From: Streptomyces sp. SW4
GTDB lineage: Bacteria; Actinomycetota; Actinomycetes; Streptomycetales; Streptomycetaceae
NCBI GenBank assembly: GCA_003248315.1
Contig: QKWM01000004.1
Coordinates: 3,903,001 to 3,967,000 of the forward strand
Reading direction: 5' to 3'
DNA length: 64,000 nucleotides
Made by a program: the position numbers and the translations under genes
Notes under the pieces: generated by a model
Told to the model about the DNA's origin: nothing
The model's database searches: none
Seen by the model: the letters and a program-made list of their open reading frames with translations, nothing else
Part shown: positions 27,662 through 37,804 of the stretch, piece after piece
Layout of the letters: the number at the start of each line of letters is the position of its first letter
How positions within the stretch are numbered: position 1 is the stretch's first letter

Positions 27662-27691
27662 ACCCTAACGGTTCGTCCCGCGCCTCTGTAA
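27662..27691 (-). promoter_or_regulatory. thiO operon promoter
   Basis: Minus-strand TTACAG (27686-27691), 18-bp spacer, TAGGGT (27662-27667). Transcription would start near 27655, just before the riboswitch. The -35 overlaps the AAGGAG ribosome binding site of the divergent gene at 27705. Confidence 0.6.
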
Positions 27692-27704
27692 GGAGCACCC
27701 GCCC

Positions 27705-28123
27705 GTGGCACGCTCGCTCGACGGTCTCGTCCTGACCCCGGTCGCCGACCAGGCACCCGGCCAGGTGGGCACCGGTACCCGCTTCGTCTACCACGAGAAG
27801 GACGGTGAGATCTGGGCCGAGTACGCGGGCGGCGACATCGTCCGCGGCCGGCTGGTCGGCACCCGCGAGGGCGACCGGCTGGACTTCCGCTACGTGCAGC
27901 TCACCACCGACGGCACCACGGCCTCGGGCACTGCGTGTCGGTCGTCGTCGACCTGCCGGACGGGCGGGTGCGGCTGGAGGAGACCTGGGAGTGGGAGTCG
28001 CGGCCGGGCCGCGGCACGAGCGTGGTGGAGAGCCTCGCGCAGCCCGCCGCGGAGCGGTCGGGGCCCGCGGCGAACGGGCGGAGGCCGCTGTGGAGCAGGT
28101 CACGGCGCACGGCCGCTGACTGA
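27705..28123 (+). CDS. conserved hypothetical protein (one -1 frameshift)
   Basis: Reconstructed 139 aa. The first 110 residues form a beta-rich small domain: GTRFVYHEKDGEIWAEYAGG, GRLVGTREGDRLDFRYVQL, SGHCVSVVVDLPDGRVRLEETWEWES. This pattern is found in small proteins sometimes labelled n-acetylglutamate synthase or DUF-type in actinobacteria; no catalytic residue is evident. The break is near 27930. AAGGAG lies 9 nt before GTG 27705. The last 30 residues are poorly conserved in character and the true C-terminus is uncertain. Confidence 0.65.
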
Positions 28124-28151
28124 CGCTTTGTCAGGTGTCTAAGGTGATCAG
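28116..28151 (+). promoter_or_regulatory. leaderless promoter of the FAD oxidoreductase gene
   Basis: CTGACT (28116-28121), 18 bp, TAAGGT (28140-28145), then 6 nt to GTG 28152. It lies across the 3' end of the preceding gene. Confidence 0.45.
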
Positions 28152-29382
28152 GTGAGCGAGCAGACGCGGGAACGAGCGCGGGAACACGGCACACCGCCGG
28201 GGCGTGTGGTCGTGGTCGGCGCGGCATGGCCGGGGTGCAGACGGCGGTGGCCCTGCGCGAACAGGGCTTCGCCGGCACGGTGACGCTGATCGGCGCGGAG
28301 CCCCACCAGCCGTACGACAGGCCGCCGTTGTCCAAGGCGGTGCTGCTGGGCACGGCCGAGGGCTCCGCCTTCGACGTCGACTTCGAGGCCCTCGGCATCG
28401 AGGTGCGCCTCGGCTGCGAGGCACTGGGCCTCGGCCCCGGCGCGCACGTCCTCGACACCTCCGCCGGGCCCGTGCCCTACGACGTCCTCGTCCTGGCGAC
28501 CGGTGCCGAACCGATCCGGCTGCCCGGCGCCGAGGGCGTGCCCGGCGTGCATCTGCTGCGCACCCTGGACGACGCCGAACGGCTGCGCCCGGTGCTGGCC
28601 CGGCAGCACGACATCGTGGTCGTCGGCGCCGGCTGGATCGGCGCCGAGTTCGCCACCGCCGCGCGCGAGGCGGGCTGCGCCGTGACCGTCGTGGAGGCGG
28701 CCGACCGGCCGCTCGCCGGTGCGCTGCCCGCCGAGGTCGCCGCCCCGATGGCCGCCTGGTACGCCGACGCCGGCGCCGATCTGCGCACCCACGCGCGCGT
28801 GGAGCGCGTCGAGCCGGGCACGGTCGTCCTCGACGACGGCACGCGCGTGCCGGCCGGCGCGGTCGTCGTCGGCATCGGCGCCCGGCCCGCCACGGCCTGG
28901 CTCGCCGGGAGCGGCGTCGAGCTGGGCGCGCACGGCGAGGTGGTGGCCGACGCCCACCTGCGCACCTCGGTGCCCGACGTGTACGCGGTCGGCGACTGCG
29001 CCTCCTTCCCCTCCGCCCGCTACGGGGAGCGGCTGCTCGTGCACCACTGGGACAACGCCCTGCAGGGCCGCGGACGGTGGCCGCCAACATCCTCGGCGCC
29101 GCCACCGGCCGCCCGCCTGCCGTCTACGACCCGGTGCCGTACTTCTGGTCCGAGCAGTTCGGGCGCTTCGTCCAGTACGCGGGCCACCACGCGTCGGCCG
29201 ACACCACCCTGTGGCGCGGAGACCCTGCCGGACCCGCCTGGACCGTCTGCTGGCTGCGCGAGGACCGTCTGGTCGCCCTGCTCGCCGTGGGGCGTCCGCG
29301 CGACCTGGCACAGGGCCGGCGGCTGATCGAGTCCGGTACGCCGATGGACCCGCGGCTGCTCGGGACCCGGCGCGCCCCCTGA
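28152..29382 (+). CDS. FAD-dependent ferredoxin reductase-like oxidoreductase (two -1 frameshifts)
   Basis: Reconstructed 410 aa. VVVVGGGMAGVQTAVALREQG (about residues 19-39) binds FAD, LVLATGAEP (about 115) and VVVGAGWIGAEFATAARE (about 155-172) binds NAD(P), and VPDVYAVGDCASFP (about 275-288) closes over the flavin; the C-terminal domain has YFWSEQFGRFVQYAG, typical of ferredoxin/rubredoxin reductases. It would pass electrons from NAD(P)H to a ferredoxin. Breaks near 28216 and 29070. No ferredoxin gene is adjacent, so the partner is unknown. Confidence 0.87.
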
Positions 29383-29696
29383 AGGCGGCGACGGCGTAGG
29401 GGCCGCGGAACGCGGGTGCCCGAGTGGTCAGGGTGACGGGGGACCGGGAGGCCTGAGGTGACTGACGTGACTGACGTGACCGCGGTGAGCGTCGGTGGCC
29501 AGGGTGACGTCGGTGGCGAGGGTGACGGCGGTGGCCGGGGTGACGGCCGGTGAGGAGGGTGGCCTGGGTGACCGGTAGGGACGGGGTGAATCGGGGCGAT
29601 CGGGACGACGGGGGCGGATCGGGAGGTTCTCACCCGTCCGCCCGGGCCGGACGGGTCCGGCTTCCGACTGTCAGTGGCAGATGGCAGGCTTGAGAC
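29383..29696. repeat. intergenic region with 9-bp and 18-bp tandem repeats
   Basis: GTGACTGAC occurs twice and then GTGACC (29458-29481). From 29501 three 18-bp units of the form RGGGTGACGNCGGTGGCS follow (29501-29518, 29519-29536, 29537-29554). No gene is evident in the gap. Confidence 0.7.
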
Positions 29697-30061
29697 GTGA
29701 CCGAGATTGACGCAAAGACCGAGGCTCTCGTCCCCGCCTGGCTCACCCTTCCCGACATCGCCGAGATGCTCGGCGTCGAGGTGACCCGGGTGCGGCAGCT
29801 GGTCAAGGAGGGCCAGCTCATCGCCGTACGCCGGGGGGAGAACAGGGCGCTGCACGTCCCGGCGGACTTCATCGACGGAGACAAGGTCGTCAAGGGCCTG
29901 TCCGGGACGCTGACGCTGCTGCGGGACGACGGCTTCACGGTCGAGGAGATGCTGGAGTGGCTCTTCACTCCCGACCCGTCCCTGCCCGGCACCCCGCGCA
30001 GGCGCTGCGCGAGAACCGCGGCACGGAGGTGAAGCGCCGGGCCCAGGCGCTCGCCGTCTGA
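29697..30061 (+). CDS. Rv2175c-like DNA-binding protein (one -1 frameshift)
   Basis: Reconstructed 121 aa. WLTLPDIAEMLGVEVTRVRQ and LVKEGQLIAVRRGENRALHV (about 14-53) form a winged helix-turn-helix, and the C-terminal half DGDKVVKGLSGTLTLLRDDGFTVEEMLEWLF matches the Rv2175c C-terminal domain as I know it. In M. tuberculosis Rv2175c binds DNA and is phosphorylated by PknL. The N-terminus VTEIDAKTEALVP has a Thr-containing extension that could be a kinase target. The break is near 29992. Binding sites are unknown. Confidence 0.82.
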
Positions 30062-30231
30062 CCCGACGCCCGACCGGCGTACGGACCACGCCCGACCGGG
30101 GCCACGGCCGGCCACGGCCCGGCCCCGGCGGGGCGGCGCCGTACGCCACCCACACCGACCGGGAGCACCCGGTCCGCCACCGGCACCCACCGGCTCCGCC
30201 GGTCCGCCACGACAACGGGGGACACCCACGC

Positions 30232-30888
30232 ATGGCCGCAACCGCAGTCACCGCCCGCGCCCGGCTCGCCGACGCCCGGCTCTACCTGTGCACGGACGCC
30301 CGCAAGCGCCAGGGCGACCTGCCCGAGTTCCTGGACGCGGTGCTGGCCGGCGGCGTGGACATCGTGCAGCTGCGCGACAAGGGCATGGAGGCCGCCGAGG
30401 AGCTGGCCCACCTGGAGGTCTTCGCCGAGGCCTGCGCCCGGCACGGCAAGCTCCTCGCGGTCAACGACCGGGCGGACGTCGCCCACGCCGCCCGCGCCGA
30501 CGTGCTGCACCTCGGCCAGGGCGACCTGCCCGTCCCCGCCGCGCGCGCCATCCTCGGCGACGACGTCCTGGTGGGCCGCTCCACGCACGCCGAGTCCGAG
30601 GCCGCCGCTGCCGCCGCCCAGGAGGGCGTGGACTACTTCTGCACGGGCCCCTGCTGGCCGACCCCCACCAAGCCCGGCCGCCACGCACCCGGCCTGGATC
30701 TCGTGCGGTACACGGCCGGGCTGGGCACGGACCGCCCCTGGTTCGCCATCGGCGGCATCGACCTCGGCAACCTCGACCAGGTCCTCGACGCCGGTGCCCG
30801 CCGGGCCGTCGTGGTCCGGGCGATCACCGAGGCGGACGACCCGGGCGCCGCGGCGGCCGAGTTCGCCAAGCGCCTGCGCCAGGTCTAG
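30232..30888 (+). CDS. thiE: thiamine-phosphate synthase
   Basis: 218-aa TIM barrel joining HMP-pyrophosphate and thiazole phosphate to thiamine monophosphate. VQLRDKGM (about residue 44), LLAVNDRADVAHAARADVLHLGQGDLP (about 76-102), GPCWPTPTKPGR (about 141-152, pyrophosphate binding) and FAIGGID (about 170) are present. Frame intact. It is 4 kb from thiOSG, on the opposite strand, and I see no THI box in the 170 bp upstream, so it may be controlled separately. The ribosome binding site is weak (GGGGGA). Confidence 0.94.
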   Translation: MAATAVTARARLADARLYLCTDARKRQGDLPEFLDAVLAGGVDIVQLRDKGMEAAEELAHLEVFAEACARHGKLLAVNDRADVAHAARADVLHLGQGDLPVPAARAILGDDVLVGRSTHAESEAAAAAAQEGVDYFCTGPCWPTPTKPGRHAPGLDLVRYTAGLGTDRPWFAIGGIDLGNLDQVLDAGARRAVVVRAITEADDPGAAAAEFAKRLRQV

Positions 30889-31029
30889 CGGCCGCGGGTC
30901 GCCGCGGTCGCCGCGGTGGCTTCGGCTTCCGTGGTCGCGGCGGGTCCGGGGCGCGCGGGCGCGTCCGGCGGGCGGCTGTCCAAGGGGTGGACGGAAATCC
31001 GGCAATCCGGACAAAACGCCTGCGTCCGG

Positions 31030-31063
31030 TTGGGGACCGTCGCCCCCTGGCTAACCTGCCCGT
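31030..31063 (+). promoter_or_regulatory. leaderless promoter of metF
   Basis: TTGGGG (31030-31035), 16 bp, TAACCT (31052-31057), then 6 nt to ATG 31064. Between 30980 and 31030 ATCCGG-type repeats occur, a possible operator. Confidence 0.5.
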
Positions 31064-31986
31064 ATGGCCCTCGGAACCGCATCCACCAGGACTGATCGCG
31101 CACGCACCGTCCGCGACATGCTCGCGACCGGCGAGACGACGTACTCGTTCGAGTTCTGGGCGCCCAAGACCGAGAAGGGCGAGCGGAACCTGTGGAACGC
31201 GCTCCGCAGGGTCGAGGCGGTGGCCCCCAGCTTCGTCTCCGTGACGTACGGAGCCGGCGGTTCCACACGCGCCGGCACGGTGCGGGCGACCGAGCAGATC
31301 GCCGCCGACACCACGCTGACCCCGGTCGCCCACCTCACCGCCGTCAACCACTCCATCGCCGAGCTGCGCAACATCATCGGCCAGTACGCCGACGCGGGCA
31401 TCCGCAACATGCTGGCCGTGCGCGGCGACCCGCCCGGCGACCCGATGGGCGACTGGGTGCCGCACCCGCAGGGGCTGACCTACGCCGCGGAACTGGTCCG
31501 GCTCATCAAGGAGTCGGGGGACTTCTGCGTGGGCGTGGCCGCGTTCCCGGAGATGCACCCGCGCTCCACCGACTGGGAGACGGACGTGGCGCACTTCGTG
31601 GACAAGTGCCGCGCGGGCGCCGACTACGCGATCACGCAGATGTTCTTCCACCCCGAGTCGTATCTGCGCCTGCGCGACCGGGTCGCCGCGGCCGGCTGCG
31701 ACACCCGGTGATCCCGGAGGTCATGCCCGTGACCAGCGTGAAGATGCTGGAACGGTTGCCAAAGCTCAGTAACGCCTCGTTCCCCGACAGCCTGAAAGAG
31801 AGGATCCTCGCAGCGAAGGACGATCCGGCGGCTGTACGCTCCCTTGGGATCGAGTTCGCCACGGAGTTCTGCGCGCGACTGCTGGACGAGGGTGTCCCCG
31901 GACTGCACTTCATCACGCTCAACAACTCCACGGCGACGCTGGAAATCTACGAGAACCTGGGTCTGCATCACCCCCCGCAGGCCTAG
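31064..31986 (+). CDS. metF: 5,10-methylenetetrahydrofolate reductase (one -1 frameshift)
   Basis: Reconstructed 307 aa flavoprotein reducing methylene-THF to methyl-THF for methionine synthesis. YSFEFWAPKTEKGERNLW (about 26-43) with the catalytic Glu, SVTYGAGGS (about 60), AVRGDPPGDP (about 118), QMFFHPESY (about 190), VIPEVMPVTSVKMLERL (about 213) and GLHFITLNNS (about 285) are the family blocks. The break is near 31709, where one C restores DTPVIPEVMP. ATG 31064 lies just after a -10 box. Confidence 0.94.
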
Positions 31987-32042
31987 ACCTGCCGCACGCA
32001 CGTACGACACACTGCGTAGCGGTCACTGGGAGAGGGGCGTAC

Positions 32043-33001
32043 ATGGGCTGGACGGTCCTCTACATCGCGTTCGGCATCGTCGCGTTGTGGCTTCTCGGCG
32101 AGGTGCTGCTGCAGTACAAGGCGCGCTTGCGCTGGCGGCTGCTCGCGTTCGCCGGCTTCCTCGGCGTGGTCGTCGGCGTGCTGATCCCGTCCGTCGTCGT
32201 CATCGCGCTGGGCGCCGCGGCGTTCGCGGTCGGCCAGACCTACGTCACGCTGTCGTTCCGCCGCGGCTTCGCGGCCGGCTGGGCGGTCAACGCCCCCGCC
32301 GGCCTCGTCGGCAGCCGGCGCGCCCGCCCCGACCGCGGACGCAGTGAGCCGACACTGGAGGTCTCCGGCCTGGAGGCGTCCGAGCCGGAGTACGCCGACG
32401 ACGACCGCACGCGCGAGCGCGACGGCGCCGCCTACGGCTACGGCCACGACGACCACGACCGCGACGACGTCTTCACGCCCGTGCGGCCCGCCGAGCCCAC
32501 GGCCGCGGAGACCACCGCGGTCTACGAGCCGCAGCCGATGCCGGACGACACCGGCTCCTACGGCGTCTACGGCGACCCCGGCCACCTGCGCGACCAGCAG
32601 GTCCCGGCCGCCGCCCACACCGCCGACGCCTCCTACGCCTACGACTACTCGGGCTACGGCCAGCAGGGCTACTACGACACCCCCGGCGAGCAGCAGTACG
32701 CCGCCTACTCCGACCCGTACATCGGCACCCACACCTACGGCGGCGCCGGGTACGACACCGGCTACGACGGCACCGGCCGGCAGGACTACGGCCAGCAGGG
32801 CTACGGACAGGACCAGTACGGCACCGGCGGCTACGGCGAAACCCCTCCGGGCGGCGTCTGGGTCCCGCAGCAGCGCACCACCGACGACCCCTACGGCGGG
32901 GAACTCCCACCCGAGCAGCCCTACCCCTACCAGGGCAGCGGCCAGCCCAGGGACAGGGACAGGGACAGACGCAGGGCTACGACGAGCAGTACCGCTTCTG
33001 A
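32043..33001 (+). CDS. membrane protein with long Tyr/Gln/Gly-rich tail (one -1 frameshift)
   Basis: Reconstructed 319 aa. Two transmembrane segments (residues 3-24 and about 33-68), a basic loop, then an acidic linker and a low-complexity cytoplasmic tail from about 165 to the end rich in Tyr, Gln and Gly, with repeated GYGQQGYY, GQQGYGQDQYG and a GQGQGQ stretch, ending YDEQYRF. Many tyrosines are evenly spaced, as in prion-like or phase-separating domains. The break near 32948 affects only the last 18 residues. GGAG-type site GAGAGG precedes ATG 32043. No family function is known to me. Confidence 0.75.
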
Positions 33002-33055
33002 GGTCCGTACCGCCGACCGGTGGCGGTCACCGGGGCGGCCGGCCGCCGGAGGCGG

Positions 33056-34559
33056 TCACTGGGAGCCGCGGAACTCCGGTCCCTCCACGATCAGCCCGGC
33101 CACCAGCGCCCCCGACATGCCGGCGTGCGGCAGTCCGCCGCCGGGGTGCGACCAGCCGCCGACGGTGAACAGCCCCGGGGTGCGCGTGGTGTTCGACGCG
33201 TGCAGCAGCCGGCCTCCCGCCGCGGCCAGCGCCGGCGGCGGCACGGCCCCGCCCTCCGCGCCGGTCGCCTCGGCGATCCCGGCCGGGGTCAGCGTCTCGT
33301 GCCACAGCAGGCGCTCGCGCAGATCCGGTACGGCGCGCTCGGCGGCCGAGAGCAGCGCCTGCGCGTACCCGTCGGCGCCCGGCCCGCCCCCCGGCGTCCC
33401 GGCGGGGACGACCGCGCTGACCGTCACCGCCTCGTGCCCGGCGTCCGGGACCAGCCCCGGATCGTCCGGGCGCAGCACCGTCACCGTCGGGCGCGGGCCA
33501 TTCCCGGCGCGGCGCCGAACAGGGCGTCCAGCTCCGCGTCCCGGTCCTCGGCGTGCACCACCGTGCGGTGCGGCGTGCCCTCGGGGCGGCCGCCGCGCAG
33601 GGCCAGCAGCACCGTGCATCTGCTCGCCGCCGATCGCCGCGGCGGGACCCCGTCCGCGCCGCGCACCGCCACGCCCCCGGCGATCCGGTCCAGCACCCCC
33701 GGCGCGACACCGGCGACGACGAAGTCGGCCTCGGCCACCTCGCCCCGGCCAGCTCCACCCCGGCGGCCCGGCCGTCCTTCTCCACGATCCCGGTGACCTC
33801 GGCGCCGAAGCGGAACTCCACCCTGCGGGCCAGGCAGCGCTCGTACACGGCGCGGGCCAGCTCGCGCAGGCCGCCGCGCACGTACCAGGTGCCGAAGGCG
33901 TGCTCCATGTACGGCAGCACGGCCGCGCTCGCCGGGGTGCCGCGCGGGTCCAGGCCCCAGCCCAGGGCGTGGCTCTCCAGCAGGGCGGTGAGCCGGGCGT
34001 CGCGCAGCTCCCAGGCGCCGACCTCGGCGAGCGTCCCGGCCCGGCGGGTGCGCAGCAGCCGCTTGTGCGGAACCGCCGGATAGGGCTCGCGCTCGCCGAG
34101 CACCTGCCAGTCGGGCCACAGCGGCTCCTCGAGCAGCGGTCTGCGCGTCCGGTCCCAGGCCTCGCGGGCCCGCACCAGGAAGTCGCCCCAGCGCCGCGCC
34201 GCCTCGGCCCCCAGGGCCTCGTCCAGGGCGGCGACGACACCCGCGCGCGACGCGTTCGGCAGGGAGACCCGCGTGCCGTCCGCGAACACGTGGTGCGACG
34301 ACGGGTCGACCTGCACCAGCTCGACACACCGCTCCAGCGGCTCCTTGCCGGTCTTGACGAACAGATCGCGCCAGACCGCGGGCAGCGGCAGCAGGCCGGG
34401 ACCGGTGTCGAAGGCGAAGCCGTCCCGCTCGACGCGGCGCACCGCACCGCCGTACGTCCGCGTCCGCTCGTACACCGCCACCCGGTGGCCCGTGACGGCC
34501 AGCCGGGCAGCCGCCGCCATCGCGCCCATCCCGGCGCCGATCACCGCAATCCGTGCCAT
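33056..34559 (-). CDS. CrtI/phytoene-desaturase-like FAD oxidoreductase (two -1 frameshifts)
   Basis: Reconstructed 501 aa. N-terminal RIAVIGAGMGAMAAAARLAV (FAD fold, residues 3-22), YERTRTYGGAVRRVERDGFAFDTGPGLLPLP (about 30-60) and C-terminal ASNTTRTPGLFTVGGWSHPGGGLPHAGMSGALVAGLI are the flavin amine-oxidase/phytoene dehydrogenase blocks. Breaks near 33751 and 33491. No phytoene synthase or prenyl synthase gene is in the window, so a carotenoid role is unsupported; related enzymes include sterol and polyprenyl saturases. Convergent with the Y/Q/G-rich membrane protein gene. Confidence 0.82.
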
Positions 34560-35041
34560 GCCAGGGACTTTATCGACCGCCTCCGACAATCCCGTCCCAG
34601 GGGCCGGTGACCTGCGGTGTTCCCGCTGCCTGGGCGGGAGTGCGCAGGTCTGAGTATCCGTACCTAGCCGGCGGGATGAGTACGCGCGCGGATGGGACCC
34701 GGCCTGCGCGAACGACACAGTTGAGGCACGGAGAGGGGCACGGCTCCGGCACCGGCGGCACGGGGCGCCGGAACGGAACCGGGCCCGCGATCCGCTCCTT
34801 CCGCCGGCCCCGGTCGGCGGGAGCGAGACACGGGGGGACCCGGGGACGACCGAGAAACGGGGGTTCCAACGGGGGACGTACGGGGGAGCACGAGGGAGCG
34901 CCGGTCCGGCGCCGGCCCGCGGGGGACGCGGCCGCACGGACCGGCGCTTCCGGCTTCCCGCCTGCCGTCCCGAGCTCGCCCGCCGCGTCCGGCGGAGGCC
35001 CGGGGCAGGGTCCGGGGCGGGCTCAGGGCATCCGGGCAGGC
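34560..35041. other. 482-bp intergenic region without a convincing gene
   Basis: The plus strand can be read from ATG 34676 as a Gly/Arg/Thr-rich protein, but composition is low-complexity, there is no ribosome binding site, and the frame continues into the antisense of the tetR gene. From 34730 on it is rich in GGGGG and CACGG runs. I see no promoter or terminator that I would trust. Confidence 0.5.
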
Positions 35042-35674
35042 TCAGGGGCGGCCGGACACGCGCCCCTGGAGGAGCCGGGACAGGGCCGCGTGCACGTCGT
35101 CCAGCGAGCGTTCCGGCTGGAAGGACTTCCAGTCCAGGGCGGCCACCAGCACCATCCCGACCAGCGCGGCCGCCGTCAGCGGAACGTCGATCTCCGCGCT
35201 GAACTCACCGGCCGCCACACCCTCGCGCAGCACCCCCTCCACCACCGCCACGGCCTCCTGGCGGACCACCAGCAGCGTCGACTGCCAGGCCCGGTTGGTG
35301 CGCCACAGCTCGGCCACGTACAGCTGGGTGAAGGCCGGGTAGCGGTCGATGAAGACCAGGCCCGCGCGGACCATCGCGTCCAGGGCGTCGACCTTGCTGC
35401 CGCCCGCGCGCGCGGTGGCCTCCGCCGCCTCCTTCAGGGACGCGGTCAAGAGCCCCACGCCGTGCCGCAGCAGCTCCTCGAAGAGCACGGACTTGCTGGC
35501 GAAGTTGTAGTAGACCGTGCCCTTGGCGACCCCGGCCCGCTCGGCGATCTCGTCCACGGTGGTGGCGGAGAAGCCCTGCTCGGCGATGAGGGTGACGGCC
35601 GCCTCGTAGAGCTTCTGCCGGGTGGCCTCGCGCCGGCCGCGGCTGCCGGGCGAGGCGGTGCTGCTGCTGTCCAT
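35042..35674 (-). CDS. TetR-family regulator of the YhgE/ABC cassette
   Basis: 210 aa. Helix-turn-helix: RQKLYEAAVTLIAEQGFSAT then TVDEIAERAGVAKGTVYYNF and ASKSVLFEELL (about residues 18-68), a classic AcrR/TetR signature; C-terminal ligand domain helical. It is the third gene after the ABC ATPase and YhgE genes on the same strand, 47 bp after the YhgE stop, and probably acts on the 24-bp dyad at 38689-38712. Start ATG 35674. Frame intact. The inducer is unknown. Confidence 0.9.
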   Translation of the reverse strand: MDSSSTASPGSRGRREATRQKLYEAAVTLIAEQGFSATTVDEIAERAGVAKGTVYYNFASKSVLFEELLRHGVGLLTASLKEAAEATARAGGSKVDALDAMVRAGLVFIDRYPAFTQLYVAELWRTNRAWQSTLLVVRQEAVAVVEGVLREGVAAGEFSAEIDVPLTAAALVGMVLVAALDWKSFQPERSLDDVHAALSRLLQGRVSGRP

Positions 35675-35721
35675 GGCCCTGATTGTCACAGGAACCGGCG
35701 CCGAAGATCGCACGGAACGGC

Positions 35722-37804
35722 TCACAGGGTCAGCTCCGGGTGCAGCCGGTCCAGCGTCCACACCTGCCGGCGGCGGGCCGACAGCGCGGTCAGCGCGAGG
35801 GCGCCCAGCGTGAACGCCGCCAGCACCGCGCACCCCTGCCACACCGGTTCCAGACCTCCGCCGGTGATGAGCCGGCGGAGGGCCTCGACGACGTAGCTCA
35901 TCGGCAGGAACGGGTGGAGCGCGTTGAAGAAGCCCGGAGACGTCTGCACGGGGTAGGTGCCGCCCGCCGAGGTCAGCTGGAGCATCAGCAGCGCGAGGAC
36001 CAGGATCCGGCCCGCCGCCCCGAAGCGGGCGTTCAGCCACTGCACGAGGGCGGTGAAGCAGGCCGTGACCAGGAACAGGAAGCCGACCGTGCCGGCCGCC
36101 CGGGCCATCTCCAGGCCGACCGCCCAGTGCAGCACCGACATCAGCGCCACCGTCTGCAGCATGCCGATCGCCACCACCGGCAGCCAGCCGGCCAGCGCGA
36201 TCCGCCAGGCCGAGGCGCCCGCGGCGAGCGCCCGCCGGTTCATCGGCGCGATCACCATGTACGCGACCATCGCACCCACCCACAGGGACAGCGGGATGAA
36301 GTACGGGGCGAACCCGGTGCCGTAGTTGGGCGCGCGGTGCAGGTTGTCGGAGACGAGCCGCACCGGGTCCGCCATCACGCCGGTGCGCCGGTCGCGGTCC
36401 TGCTCGTCGTAGTCGGGGATCTGCTCCGCGCCGTCGTGCAGGCCGCCGGCGAGCTTCGTGGAGCCGTCCACCAGCTTGAACATGCCGCCTTCGAGATCGT
36501 CCGCGCCCGTCTTGAGCCTGCCGACGCCCTCGTCCAGGTCCACGGCACCGGTCTTCGCCGTGCCGAGCCCTTGCGCAGCTTCTCGGCGCCCGCCGCGACC
36601 TTCCCGGCGCCGTCGTTCAGCTTGTTGACCTTCTTGACGGCGTCGTCCAGGTCCTCGGAGAGGTGCGGGGCGTCCTTGGCGAGGGCCGCGGCCTGCTTCT
36701 CCAGCAGGGCGAGGTTCGCGTCCAGCTTCTTCAGGTCGCCGTCGTGGTCGGCGACGATCGTGTTGAGATCGTCGGCGATCACCGCGACGTCGGCCGCCGC
36801 GTCCTTGGCCTTCTTCAGGTCGGCGCAGGCGGCGTCGGGCAGGGCCGGCTCCTCGCAGCGCCGCTTGTGGACGCCGCTCAGCGCGTCGCTCGCCGCGTGG
36901 GCGCCCTTGGCCGCGGCCGGCGCCCGCTCCACGAGCGTGTCGAGATGGTCGCGGACGAACCCGGAGGAGTCGGCGACGAGCCGGGCGGTGTCCCCGATGG
37001 TCTTCTCGTTGTCCTTGAGGAAGGGGCCCACCTTCCCGTTCAGCCCGTTGACCTTGTCGGCGAGCGTCTGGGTGCCGTCGGCGACCTGCTGGGCGCCGTC
37101 GTCGAGGTCGCGGGCGCCCTTGTGCAGCTTCTTCAGGCCCTTGGCGAGATCACCGCTGCCGTCCTGGGCGTCCTTGAGGCCGTCCGCGAGGTCCTTGGAG
37201 CCCTTCTTCGCCTTGCCGATGCCGCCCTTCAGCTTGTCGGCGCCCTCGGCCGCCTTCACCGTCTCGCCGTGGATGTCGGAGAAGGAGATGAAGATCCGGT
37301 CCAGGAACGAGCGCGACGCCTTCGTGGACGCCGCCTGCCGCACCTCGGCGAACACCGTCCGGGAGATCTGCCCGACGATGTAGTTGTTCGCGTCGTTCGT
37401 ACGCACCTGGAGGGCGCCGGTCTCCGGGGAGTCGCCCGAGCTGGAGGCGATGCGCCGGCTGAAGTCGGCGGGCATGGTGAGCGACAGGTAGTAGGTGCCG
37501 TCCTCGACGCCCCGGCGGGCCTCGGCGGCGCTCACCTCGTGCCAGTCGAAGACCTCGCTCTCGCGCAGCCGCTCGGTGATGTCGTCGCCGGCGGTCAGCT
37601 TCTCGCCGCCGGCACTCGCCCCCGGTCCTCGTTCACGAGGGCCACGGGGATGCGGTCCAGGCGGCCGTACGGGTCCCAGAAGGACCACAGGTACAGGGCG
37701 CCGTACAGCAGGGGCAGCACCAGCAGGGCCACCAGGGCGGCACGCGGCAGACGCCCCCGCCCGAAACGCCTGAGCTCAAGCGCGGCCAGCCTCGGCGAGC
37801 GCAT
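35722..37804 (-). CDS. YhgE/Pip-family membrane protein (two -1 frameshifts)
   Basis: Reconstructed 694 aa. An N-terminal helix (about 22-42), an extracellular YhgE block with EDGTYYLSLTMPADFSRRIASS near 115-140, then about 250 residues of Lys/Leu/Gly-rich heptad-like repeats (GADKLKGGIGKAKKGSKDLA, DGAQQVADGTQTLADKVNGL and others), and five or six transmembrane helices in the C-terminal 270 residues as in ABC-2 permeases. Breaks near 37620 and 36565. Its ATG overlaps the ABC ATPase gene by 29 bp. Family members are phage-infection proteins and putative exporters; substrate unknown. Confidence 0.85.

Noticed and set aside
27705..28123. N-acetylglutamate synthase
   Set aside because: This label is sometimes attached to the family, but I see no GNAT acetyl-CoA motif in the protein.
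34676..35041. A small Gly/Arg/Thr-rich gene starting at ATG 34676
   Set aside because: No ribosome binding site, low-complexity product, and the frame runs into antisense of the tetR gene without a plausible end.
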